Below, piece by piece: positions 16,246 through 23,947 of a stretch of 64,000 bases of DNA. The position numbers were made by a program, and so were the translations under genes. Origin of the DNA: Alicyclobacillus mali NBRC 102425 (GTDB lineage Bacteria; Bacillota; Bacilli; Alicyclobacillales; Alicyclobacillaceae); NCBI RefSeq assembly GCF_001570745.1, contig NZ_BCSG01000008.1, positions 1 through 64,000 of the forward strand, in the 5' to 3' direction. Each line of letters begins with the position of its first letter. The first letter of the stretch is position 1. The notes beneath the pieces were generated by a model. The model made no database searches, was not told where the DNA came from, and saw only the letters and a list, made by a program, of their open reading frames with translations.

Positions 16246-17673
16246 ATGGACGCCATGACTGGAACGCTCGTCGAGTGGGCGATGGCCATTCGACAAGGCG
16301 ATGTGTCCTCGTTCGACGCCGTGGCGCGGCATCTCGAGCAAATGGCCGCGCACAATGTGGACGGGATGGGGATTCGAGCCGTGATCGAGGTGAACCCCGA
16401 GGCTCTGTTGGAGGCCGAAGCGCGGGATCGGGAACGCCGCACCGGATTTTTGCGGGGCCCGCTGCACGGGGTGCCCATCCTCGTCAAGGATAACCTCGAC
16501 ACGGCCGATGCCATGCAGACGACGGCTGGATCGGTGGCGCTCGAGGGGCACCGGGCCAAGGAGGACGCGGAGGTGGTGCGCCGGCTTCGCGCGGCGGGCG
16601 CCGTGATCATCGGCAAGGCGAATCTGACGGAATGGGCGAACTTCCTGAGCGATCATATGCCGAACGGGTATTCCTCGCGCGGCGGGCAGACGCTGAATCC
16701 ATACGGACCTGGAAAATTCGATGTCGGCGGCTCGAGTTCAGGGTCCGGCGCGGGGGTCGCGGCGGGCTTTGCCCCCGCGGCCATCGGCACGGAGACGAGC
16801 GGCTCCATCCTGAGCCCGTCGAGCGCCAACAGCCTCGTGGGGTTGAAGCCGACGCTCGGCATGGTCAGCCGGCGGGGCATCATCCCCATCGCGATGAGCC
16901 AGGATACGGCGGGGCCGATGGCGCGCACCGTCGCCGATGCAGCGCTTTTGATGTCCGTCATCGCCGGCCCGGATCCGCGGGACGTGGCGACGCAGGGCGT
17001 GCGCTGGCCAGCGCGCGAGGCGTGGCTTCACCTTCGCCGCGGCGCGCTCCAAGGCGCGCGGATTGGCGTGCCGCAGGCGTATCTGGAGGACGTTCCAGAG
17101 GACGAGCGCTCGGTCTTCCATGAGGCGCTCTCCGAGCTGCGCGAGCTTGGGGCGGACGTGATCGAGTGCGACCTCGCGAAGGACAGCTTCGATTACGACG
17201 TGCTCGTCGCGGAGTTTCCGCCGGCGCTGGATCGGTATCTCGCCACCGTGGAGCCATGGCTGCCCGTCCACTCGCTCGCCGATGTGATGGCGTTCAATGC
17301 CTGTCACGCCGATCGCGCCCTCCGATACGGCCAGGCGATTTTCGAGCGGGCGCGGGCGCAGAGCCACCTCCACCTCGCGGACGGCGCGTACATCCGCGCG
17401 CGGCTTCGCGATCTGCGCAGGTCGCGCCAGGAAGGCATCGACCGCGTGCTCGCGGAGCACCGGTTGGACGCGCTTGCGTTTGTGAACTACTACGGCTGTT
17501 CCATTGCGGCGAAGGCGGGGTATCCGTCCATCACCGTGCCCGCCGGGTACACGCAGGAGGGCAAGCCGGTGGGACTGACGCTCACCAGCACCGCGTACAG
17601 CGACGTCCGGCTGTGCCAGTTGGCGTACGACTACGAGCAGGCGACCCATCACCGCCGCCCGCCTGCGATGTGA
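16246..17673 (+). CDS. Amidase-signature family hydrolase
   Basis: 475 aa, cytoplasmic. The Ser-cisSer-Lys triad is intact: Lys81 in GVPILVKDNLDT, cis-Ser163 in GGSSSGSGAG, and nucleophile Ser187 in GTETSGSILSPSS. Length and sequence resemble the GatA-like amidases and peptide amidases of Bacilli, but no GatB or GatC lies nearby, so a role in tRNA amidation is unlikely. The true substrate is unknown. ATG 16246 is preferred over 16195 and 16231 because GGGGGA lies 7 bases upstream. DUF423 follows after 12 bases. Confidence 0.85.
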   Translation: MDAMTGTLVEWAMAIRQGDVSSFDAVARHLEQMAAHNVDGMGIRAVIEVNPEALLEAEARDRERRTGFLRGPLHGVPILVKDNLDTADAMQTTAGSVALEGHRAKEDAEVVRRLRAAGAVIIGKANLTEWANFLSDHMPNGYSSRGGQTLNPYGPGKFDVGGSSSGSGAGVAAGFAPAAIGTETSGSILSPSSANSLVGLKPTLGMVSRRGIIPIAMSQDTAGPMARTVADAALLMSVIAGPDPRDVATQGVRWPAREAWLHLRRGALQGARIGVPQAYLEDVPEDERSVFHEALSELRELGADVIECDLAKDSFDYDVLVAEFPPALDRYLATVEPWLPVHSLADVMAFNACHADRALRYGQAIFERARAQSHLHLADGAYIRARLRDLRRSRQEGIDRVLAEHRLDALAFVNYYGCSIAAKAGYPSITVPAGYTQEGKPVGLTLTSTAYSDVRLCQLAYDYEQATHHRRPPAM

Positions 17674-17685
17674 GGAGGAAGCACC

Positions 17686-18048
17686 ATGGCGTTTGCGATT
17701 TGGGGAGGCGTGTTCGCATTTCTCGCCGTCGCGCTTGGCGCGTTTGGCGCGCACGTGTTGGGGGACAAGCTGTCAGCCGAGATGATGTCCGTCTACCACA
17801 CGGGCGATCAGTACCAGATGTATCACGCGCTGGCGCTCATCGCCGTCGGCATCCTGCTCCGGCTTCATCCCGATTCTCGCCTAATGTCCGCGGCGGGGTG
17901 GTTGTTCGCCGTGGGGATTGTGCTGTTCTCGGGCAGCCTGTACGCCCTCAGCGTGTCTGGCGTCAAGGTGCTCGGGGCCATCACGCCCATCGGCGGCCTC
18001 TGCTTCCTGGCCGGGTGGATTTGTTTCATCCTCGCCTTGGCGCGCTGA
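17686..18048 (+). CDS. DUF423 family small membrane protein (YwdK-like)
   Basis: 120 aa with four predicted membrane helices. The N-terminal FLAVALGAFGAHVL and the HALALIAVGIL and TPIGGLCFLAGW segments identify the DUF423/YwdK/YgdD family, whose function is unknown. GAGGAGGAAG precedes the ATG. The 3' half (17881-18048) is overlapped on the opposite strand by the end of an EamA transporter gene. Confidence 0.85.
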   Translation: MAFAIWGGVFAFLAVALGAFGAHVLGDKLSAEMMSVYHTGDQYQMYHALALIAVGILLRLHPDSRLMSAAGWLFAVGIVLFSGSLYALSVSGVKVLGAITPIGGLCFLAGWICFILALAR

Positions 18049-18894
18049 TCGCCAGAGATAAGCGCCCACGCTGGTGAGGCAGATGGCGCCGCCGAGCCCC
18101 TCGAGCGGCGAGATGGGCTGGTGCAGAAGCAACGCTGCGAGGATGGAACCGACCACCGGTTCCCCCACGACGGTCATGGCGATGGCCGTCGGCGGCACGC
18201 GGTGCAGGAGCGCGTTGAAGATGCCGTGGCCGAGAATGGTCGAGACAACGGCAAGCGCTGCGAACAAGAGCCAGTTGTGGGCGCTGTAGCCCCAAAACGG
18301 CGCGCCCAGGCATGCGTTGGCCAGGGCGAGCACCGCACCGCCGACGACAAAAGCCGATGCGTTGTACGTCCACGCGGGGATCTCCATCCGGGCCCGTGCG
18401 CCGACGAGGACGTAGCCCGAGACGGCGAGGGTCCCGAGGAGCGACATCAGGTCGCCCAGGGCGCCGGTGCGGGTGACTCCGGCGCTCGCCGCTGCGGCGA
18501 GGGCGGCGCCAGCGATGGCCACCGCCATGCTGGCGAGATCGACCCACGCCGCGGGCGCCCGGCGCCACAGCCGCTCACCCATCCACACAAACACCGGTTC
18601 GAGCGCCAGAATGATGAGCGACGAGGCGACGCTCGTCAGCTTCAGCGACTCAATCCAAAACAGAAAGTGAAGGCCGAGCAATACCCCGCTCGCCGCGAGC
18701 CATCCCGACATCCGCCGAACGGACTGCGCCGGCGGCCGTTCCCGCCACACGGCGGGCACGAGCAGGACGGCAGCCATCCACAGCCGGTACATGCCGATCA
18801 CGCCCGCCGGCGCCGTCGACCACGCGATGAAAATGGCGGAGAACGAGATGGCGACGAGGCCGACGGCGAGGAGCAAGGCCGTGCTCGCCCTCAC
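17881..18894 (-). CDS. EamA/DMT-family transporter with an antisense-encoded C-terminal tail
   Basis: 337 aa. Ten hydrophobic segments in two EamA repeats: first with ISFSAIFIAWSTAPAGVIGMYR and LEPVFVWMGERLW, second with SGYVLVGARARMEIP and VGEPVVGSILAALLL. The fold normally ends near YLWRSARQ, but no stop occurs there; the frame runs 56 more codons of hydrophilic sequence antisense to the DUF423 gene and stops at 17881. The start is GTG 18894, overlapping the S9 peptidase stop by four bases, so the two genes are coupled. Substrate unknown. Confidence 0.82.
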   Translation of the reverse strand: MRASTALLLAVGLVAISFSAIFIAWSTAPAGVIGMYRLWMAAVLLVPAVWRERPPAQSVRRMSGWLAASGVLLGLHFLFWIESLKLTSVASSLIILALEPVFVWMGERLWRRAPAAWVDLASMAVAIAGAALAAAASAGVTRTGALGDLMSLLGTLAVSGYVLVGARARMEIPAWTYNASAFVVGGAVLALANACLGAPFWGYSAHNWLLFAALAVVSTILGHGIFNALLHRVPPTAIAMTVVGEPVVGSILAALLLHQPISPLEGLGGAICLTSVGAYLWRSARQGEDETNPPGQEAEAADGRDGPEHLDARHAEGVQAAREQHNPHGEQPPRRGH

Positions 18895-20693
18895 GGCGTC
18901 GAAGCGTGGCGGTGCCGATCGAGAAACGCGATGGTCCGCCTGTAGGCTTCAATCTCGTTCTCCAGCTTCATAAATCCGTGGCCCTCGTCCTGAAACACGA
19001 TATATTCCACATCCCGCCCTTTCTCCCGCAGGGCTTGCACAATTTGATCCGATTCCGCCTTGACGACGCGCGGGTCGTTCGCGCCTTGGATGACGAGCAT
19101 GGGCTTCGTCATGCCGTCCAGATACGTGATGGGCGAGTCCTTGATCAGCCGCTCGCGATCCGCCGGATCGTCCGGGTCGCCCAGCCACATTTTCATGATG
19201 GGCTTCCAGAAGTCCGGGACTGATTGCGCGAAGGTGACGAGATTGCTCGGCCCGAAGAGGTCGACGCAGGCGCGGAAGTAGTCCGCATGCCGGCCATGCA
19301 AAAGAAGCGTCATATAGCCGCCGTAGCTGCCTCCGACCAAGAAAAGCTTGTCGCGGTCCGCGAGGCCCTGCGCGACGAGCCACTCGATGCTCGCAATCAT
19401 GTCCTTGCGCGGCCCTTCGCCCCAGTCGCGCTCCACCATCTTCATGAACCGGCTGCCGTACCCCGTGCTGCCGCGGAAATTCGGCGCGAACACCTGGTAC
19501 CCGAAGAGGAGCCAGTACTGAAACAGTTTCCGGAAGCCTTTGCGCTCGGCGGCCTGCGGCCCGCCATGTGGCCAAACGATGGTGTAGCCATTCGCAACCT
19601 CGGGCTTTGGGCGGAAGAGCAGCGCTTCGAGGGTCAGACCGTCAAAAGACGGGAAGTGGACCACGTCGGCCTGCACCAAGTCGTCCGGGGAAAAGCCCAT
19701 GGGGCGCACCCGCGTGAGCGGACGCCATGTGCCGTCCAGGTCGAGCATCCAAACATTCCCGGGCTCGTTGTCGCTTCCGCCGAGAAGATACAGGCGCCCG
19801 CTGTCCCCAACCTTGATTTGCCCGACGACGTCGCAAGGCGCGCTCAGCTTCTCTGCAGAACCGGTGCGCAGGTCCACTCGGTACAGTTCGTCGATCACGC
19901 CGCGCATCACGGCGGCGTACGCGGTCTGGCTGTCCTCGTGCACGGCCACGTGCGTGACGCTTCCCTTTTCCGGCGCCCAGATGCGCTGGAACGAACCGGT
20001 TTGCGGATCAAACGAGGCGAGATAGAGTTCGTCCGCTTGATAGTCCGTGGCGAAGACCACGAGATGACCCGCGAATTCGATGGACTCCACGATGTGCGGA
20101 GTCCCGGGGTCCGGCGTCAGGCTGACGCGTTCGCCGCCGCGGTGGAGGTGGGCGATCTGGTACGTGTTCGCGAAGGACGTCGCGGTTACCCAGGAAGTCT
20201 CGTCGTCGCTCACGGCCACCAAGACGGTGGGACCGCCCTCACCTTGGTAAAGGGTTTTCTCCTCGCCGGATTCGAGATCGAACACGTAGCCGCACAAATA
20301 CGTGGGATTGTCCTTGTCCGACGAGTAGTAGATGCGGTTTCCGTCCTTGGACGTCGTGCAGAACATGAAGCGGCGGCCCTCGTGGGTGCAAAGCGGCTGC
20401 TTTTCGCCGCCGCGGGGCGGGATGAGGTAGAGTTGGGCGTTCTCATCTCCGTCGTGATCGAACGCGACGAGCACGTAGCGGCCTTGGGGGTCAAAGTGCA
20501 TCGCGTAGGGCACCTGGCCTTCGTTCGTCAGCCGGTAGGGGAAGGGGCAATCGAGATCGATGCCCCAGGCGTCGTAGCGGCCGGAGAAATTGGTGGCGAC
20601 GGCGATCCGGGTCTCGTCCTTTGCGACCGCCAGCCCGAAGATGGTGGGGGTGTGAAAGAGTTGTTCGGGATTCGGGCGCGGGAGTTGTATCAC
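18891..20693 (-). CDS. S9 family serine peptidase (prolyl oligopeptidase/acylaminoacyl peptidase type)
   Basis: 600 aa, cytoplasmic, no signal peptide. Residues ~10-340 form a WD/beta-propeller-like region; the C-terminal alpha/beta-hydrolase holds Ser456 in GGSYGGYM, Asp540 in GANDPRV and His572 in EGHGF. HGGPQAAERKGF is the oxyanion-side motif of S9C enzymes. Such enzymes cut short peptides or N-acylated residues. GTG 20693 is preferred (AAGGAG ten bases upstream); GTG 20702 would sit directly on the ribosome site. Coupled to the EamA gene by a four-base overlap. Confidence 0.88.
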   Translation of the reverse strand: MIQLPRPNPEQLFHTPTIFGLAVAKDETRIAVATNFSGRYDAWGIDLDCPFPYRLTNEGQVPYAMHFDPQGRYVLVAFDHDGDENAQLYLIPPRGGEKQPLCTHEGRRFMFCTTSKDGNRIYYSSDKDNPTYLCGYVFDLESGEEKTLYQGEGGPTVLVAVSDDETSWVTATSFANTYQIAHLHRGGERVSLTPDPGTPHIVESIEFAGHLVVFATDYQADELYLASFDPQTGSFQRIWAPEKGSVTHVAVHEDSQTAYAAVMRGVIDELYRVDLRTGSAEKLSAPCDVVGQIKVGDSGRLYLLGGSDNEPGNVWMLDLDGTWRPLTRVRPMGFSPDDLVQADVVHFPSFDGLTLEALLFRPKPEVANGYTIVWPHGGPQAAERKGFRKLFQYWLLFGYQVFAPNFRGSTGYGSRFMKMVERDWGEGPRKDMIASIEWLVAQGLADRDKLFLVGGSYGGYMTLLLHGRHADYFRACVDLFGPSNLVTFAQSVPDFWKPIMKMWLGDPDDPADRERLIKDSPITYLDGMTKPMLVIQGANDPRVVKAESDQIVQALREKGRDVEYIVFQDEGHGFMKLENEIEAYRRTIAFLDRHRHASTP

Positions 20694-20918
20694 GAGTTTC
20701 ACGCTCCTTCGTGGGGTGAACCTGAGGGTGGTTCGGCCATCTGAGATGGATATTTTGCGCGGAGTGTGAAAATTCCTGCCGAGCCGTGGGGCGGTTCCAA
20801 AAGATTGGAGGATAGGCGCGGGGAACCGTATCGGCATGGGGGTCACCCGGTTCACGCCGGCGGTCGCCCTTCTGTGTTATAGTCGGGTGAGCAGAAGCGA
20901 GACGGGCGGTGAAGGTAC

Positions 20919-21584
20919 TTGACAGGTCCATTGGAGCTTGAGGGTGCACATGAGGCGCATTCCAACCCAGAAGTCGACTTGTATCTCGAACAGGGTTGCA
21001 TGCGCTGTCGCTTTGGCGGCACGCCGGACTGCAAGGTCCACCGATGGGAGGACGCGTTAAAGGCGCTTCGCGCCATTCTGCAGAGCTGCGGGCTCGCCGA
21101 GGAAGTGAAATGGCGGCAGCCTTGTTATACCTATCAGGGCCGGAATGTGGTCATCATGAGCGCCTTCAAGGACTCCTGCGCGCTCAACTTTCTCAAGGGA
21201 GGCATGTTGGAGGATCGCCACGGCTTGTTGGAGAAGCCGGGCGAGCACACGCAGGTGGGGCGCCAGATGCGGTTTCGAAGCGCGGATGAGGTGAAGGCGC
21301 GCGAGGACGCCATTCGCGACTACATCCAGCAGGCTGTCGAGATCGAGCGCGGGGGCCAAGCGGCGCCACCCTGCGAGGCGCCGGAGCTTCCGATGCCGGA
21401 GGAGCTGTTGCACAAGTTCGATGAGATGCCGGAGTTGCGGCAGGCGTTCGAGTCGCTGACACCTGGCAGGCGGCGTGCGTACCTCCTGCACTTTTCGGCG
21501 CCCAAGCAGTCGAAGACGCGGGCGGCGCGAATCGAGAAATGCATCCCCATGATCCTGGAGGGCAAGGGCCTCTACGACCGCTGA
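20919..21584 (+). CDS. YdeI/OmdA family protein with an N-terminal Cys motif
   Basis: 221 aa, closely following Bacillus YdeI: LPMPEELLHKFDEMPELRQA and FESLTPGRRRAYLLHFSAPK are the YdeI_OmdA C-terminal motif, and the N-terminal DUF1801 part has WRQPCYTYQGRNVVIM. An insertion near residues 26-42 (CMRCRFGGTPDCKVHRW) has a C-x2-C-x8-C-x2-H spacing, which could bind a metal. Function of the family is not established. The start is uncertain: TTG 20919 follows GGTGAAGG closely and TTG 20931 is an alternative. TATAGT at 20878-20883 may be a -10. Confidence 0.8.
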   Translation: MTGPLELEGAHEAHSNPEVDLYLEQGCMRCRFGGTPDCKVHRWEDALKALRAILQSCGLAEEVKWRQPCYTYQGRNVVIMSAFKDSCALNFLKGGMLEDRHGLLEKPGEHTQVGRQMRFRSADEVKAREDAIRDYIQQAVEIERGGQAAPPCEAPELPMPEELLHKFDEMPELRQAFESLTPGRRRAYLLHFSAPKQSKTRAARIEKCIPMILEGKGLYDR

Positions 21585-21649
21585 ACGGCAAGGGAAGAAA
21601 TATATGGACGGACGAGAACGGATGGGCGCTGGTGTTGTGCCTCGGCATA

Positions 21650-21678
21650 TTGCGTATTTAGCTATATGGCTATAAAAT
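21650..21678 (+). promoter_or_regulatory. Promoter of the sdpRI-like pair with small dyad
   Basis: TTGCGT (21650-21655) and TAAAAT (21673-21678) are 17 bases apart. A small dyad TAGC-N6-GCTA (21659-21672) lies in the spacer, where an ArsR-type autorepressor would be expected to bind. Confidence 0.55.
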
Positions 21679-21708
21679 GAATGAAGAAGTCGTGCGAGGA
21701 TTGTGGTG

Positions 21709-21996
21709 GTGAAGGTGAATGAGCGCGTATTTAAAGCCATGTCGGATGGGACGCGGCGGAGGATTCTTGAACTGTTGAAGACAGGACCGAAGACGGCCGG
21801 AGAGATTGCGGACCACTTTCCCCATGCGCAGCCCACAATCAGCCGTCATCTCAGCGTATTGAAATACGCAGATCTGGTGGTGGACCGGCGCGAGGGAACG
21901 CACATCGTCTACCGGCTCAACACCACCGTGTTGCAGGAGTGGCTGGCCTGGCTTCTTGAACACTTTGGGAGTGATGACCGTGATGGGGAAGCGTAA
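21709..21996 (+). CDS. sdpR: ArsR-family regulator, SdpR-like autorepressor
   Basis: 95 aa winged-helix protein. VFKAMSDGTRRRILELLKTGPKTAGEIAD followed by QPTISRHLSVLKYADLV matches B. subtilis SdpR along its full length, including the C-terminal LNTTVLQEWLAWLL. No metal-binding cysteine motif is present, so it is not a metal sensor of the classic type. Three consecutive GTG codons (21703, 21706, 21709) are possible starts; 21709 has the best spacing from GAGGA. Its stop overlaps the next gene, the same order as sdpRI. Confidence 0.85.
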   Translation: MKVNERVFKAMSDGTRRRILELLKTGPKTAGEIADHFPHAQPTISRHLSVLKYADLVVDRREGTHIVYRLNTTVLQEWLAWLLEHFGSDDRDGEA

Positions 21997-22633
21997 ACCG
22001 CAAGCGGTGCCGTGGTGGGGCTGGGCGGCATGGGCCATGGCGTTGGCGTTTGGCTGCTTGGCGTACCCGCATCTGCCCGCTGATATCCCAAGTTATCTGC
22101 AGTCGAATGATACGCCGCGCTCGCGATTTTGGGTCGTCTTTGATGGACCTGCTGTGATGTTGGGCATCATGCTCCTTTGGTACGCGTATCGGTGGTGGAA
22201 ACGGAACTCGAAGCTCGATGCTTCCTTTTGGTCGACATATCGGTACATTGGCGGCGTGGTGGTGGTCTGCGTTTCTCTGATGTACGCGGCGGACCTTGCT
22301 CATGTGCTTGACAGGGCGACGCTGCGGTGGGAGGCCACCGCGTCTGGACTCATGTTTATGCTCATCGCGAATGTGCTCCCGCGCGTACGGCCGAACGGTT
22401 GGATCGGCGTGCGCGTGTCATGGACGTTTGCGGACGAGCGCGTATGGACTTGGACGCACCGCCTCTGCGGCCAACTGGGCATTCCCGCCGGGATGTTGAT
22501 CATCCTGTTGGCGTGGGTGTTGCCAGCCGGACACGGGATGCTCGAGGTCGCCATGCTGGTTCCCGTGTGCCTGTGGCTTTTCATCGCGTTGGTGGCCTCG
22601 TATATGTACGCGAGGCGCCTTCGGAAGCTGTGA
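21974..22633 (+). CDS. sdpI: SdpI-like membrane immunity/signal protein
   Basis: 219 aa, about six membrane helices. The N-terminal domain has the DUF1648 pattern (LAYPHLPADIPSYL) and the C-terminal SdpI/YfhL domain has PNGWIGVRVSWTFADERVWTWTHR. In B. subtilis SdpI protects against the SdpC toxin and, when bound to toxin, sequesters SdpR at the membrane. No sdpABC toxin genes lie in the window. ATG 21974 overlaps sdpR and is coupled to it; ATG 21983 is an alternative. Confidence 0.85.
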   Translation: MTVMGKRKPQAVPWWGWAAWAMALAFGCLAYPHLPADIPSYLQSNDTPRSRFWVVFDGPAVMLGIMLLWYAYRWWKRNSKLDASFWSTYRYIGGVVVVCVSLMYAADLAHVLDRATLRWEATASGLMFMLIANVLPRVRPNGWIGVRVSWTFADERVWTWTHRLCGQLGIPAGMLIILLAWVLPAGHGMLEVAMLVPVCLWLFIALVASYMYARRLRKL

Positions 22634-22674
22634 CGGGCGCTTCGAGGCGGCGCTCGCGAAACGGAGGCGGCGAG

Positions 22675-23877
22675 GTGCACAAAGTCTCAAAGTGGCGCAA
22701 GGCGCTGAGAGAACTCACGTCACCCGTTGGGTGGCAGGATCTTCTCCCGGAGTACGTGTTCTATCGCGGCGTGGAATACGCGGAAACCGGGCGCGTGGTC
22801 TCCTGGTCGCTGCACGACGGCGCTATCCGCGCTGTCGTGCGCGGCTCGGCAGACTATCGCGTCTTTTTGCACATCGAAGATGTCGAGCAGAGCCGTTGCT
22901 CGTGTCCGTACGGCGGGCCCTGCAAACACTGGGTCGCCGTCGCGCTGCACGTCGCCCGCGAGACGCGGCTCGACGGGATTCGAGGAGGGCAACCGCTCGA
23001 TCTCGACGTGTGCCTCGGCTCCATCGGAGACGGTGAAGTGCCGGCCTATGTCGCCGATGTCATGGCGTTGCGCCCCGACGTCTCGCTCCTCCTTCGCACC
23101 ATGCGCTTCGTGCAAACGGCGCCCGCCCGTTGGGCGAATGAACCGCCGCTCTCCCGTCTTCACCAGGAGGCGCGAGCGCTGCTTCTTGCCGCCGACCAAA
23201 TCGCGCAAGGCGATGCGGCCGTCGCTGCGGAGCGGGGCGCGGCGCCTCCCTTCACCGTCACGTACACCGGCGCGGGCTGGGAGAGCGCACGAAGGCTGAT
23301 TCAAGCCTTCGCGGACGCTCTCGCGGGTGAAACGCCCGCGGAGCTCGCGACCTATGCGGTCTACGATTTCCGCCGGCTCGTGGCGCGCTTGAGCGACGAC
23401 GTCCCGGGCGAGTACGAGCTTCCCCACAGGGAGCTCCTCCGCTCGCTTGGCGCCCCACTCGCGGCGGCGGTCAAGCGGCTTTCCGGCCTCGGGGAGGCGG
23501 CGATGGACGAGTGGCGCGCATGGTCGCTTGCCAGACTCTCCGAAGCGACCTGTGCCGAAGATGCACTCGACGCGCTCGCCGCGCTGCAGGGCGGGTGGTT
23601 CGACACGCGCCATCTGCGCGCCGCCTGCGAGCGGGTGATTGCCGTCGATGATTTCCCCCGTCCGCCCGGCCTAGAAGGCTGCGTGCCGCACGTGCCCTGG
23701 ATTCCGGTGTCGCTGGCCACGCGGATCAAGGAGAATTGGCGCGAGATGATCGCCTTTGCGCTCCAGATGGGCGATCTCGCCGCGGCCGACGAGATCGCCC
23801 GCATGCGGCCCGTGTCTGACCGCGATGCGGATATGCGCCTGGCGCGGGCCGCCATGGACGCTCGCGCGCGTCCTTGA
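22675..23877 (+). CDS. SWIM zinc-finger protein
   Basis: 400 aa. The SWIM motif is RCSCPYGGPCKHWVAVAL with ligands Cys75, Cys77, Cys83 and His85 (C-x-C-x5-C-x-H). The N-terminal LLPEYVFYRGVEYAETGRV is the usual lead-in to this finger; residues ~100-400 are alpha-helical and unassigned. In many bacteria such proteins are encoded beside an SNF2 helicase, which is absent here. SWIM domains bind nucleic acid or proteins; the partner is unknown. GTG 22675 has GGAGG 7 bases upstream; the frame is open further 5' but without support. Confidence 0.8.
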   Translation: MHKVSKWRKALRELTSPVGWQDLLPEYVFYRGVEYAETGRVVSWSLHDGAIRAVVRGSADYRVFLHIEDVEQSRCSCPYGGPCKHWVAVALHVARETRLDGIRGGQPLDLDVCLGSIGDGEVPAYVADVMALRPDVSLLLRTMRFVQTAPARWANEPPLSRLHQEARALLLAADQIAQGDAAVAAERGAAPPFTVTYTGAGWESARRLIQAFADALAGETPAELATYAVYDFRRLVARLSDDVPGEYELPHRELLRSLGAPLAAAVKRLSGLGEAAMDEWRAWSLARLSEATCAEDALDALAALQGGWFDTRHLRAACERVIAVDDFPRPPGLEGCVPHVPWIPVSLATRIKENWREMIAFALQMGDLAAADEIARMRPVSDRDADMRLARAAMDARARP

Positions 23878-23902
23878 CGCTTGCCCTGCGCGTCTGTACA
23901 TT
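23874..23902 (+). promoter_or_regulatory. Promoter of metI
   Basis: TTGACG (23874-23879) and TACATT (23897-23902) are 17 bases apart; the -35 overlaps the stop codon of the SWIM gene. The leader is about 40 bases, too short for a SAM riboswitch or T-box. Confidence 0.7.
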
Positions 23903-23947
23903 TTGTCTATCGCTTGTGATTTGAGCGCAGGAAGGGAGCCGACCACG

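Noticed and set aside
19224-20744. Long plus-strand frame opposite the S9 peptidase gene
   Set aside because: The minus strand carries the intact peptidase catalytic triad; the plus frame is its complement and shows no motif.
23878-23947. SAM riboswitch or T-box before metI
   Set aside because: Only about 40 bases separate the promoter -10 and the start codon, and no conserved riboswitch blocks are present.
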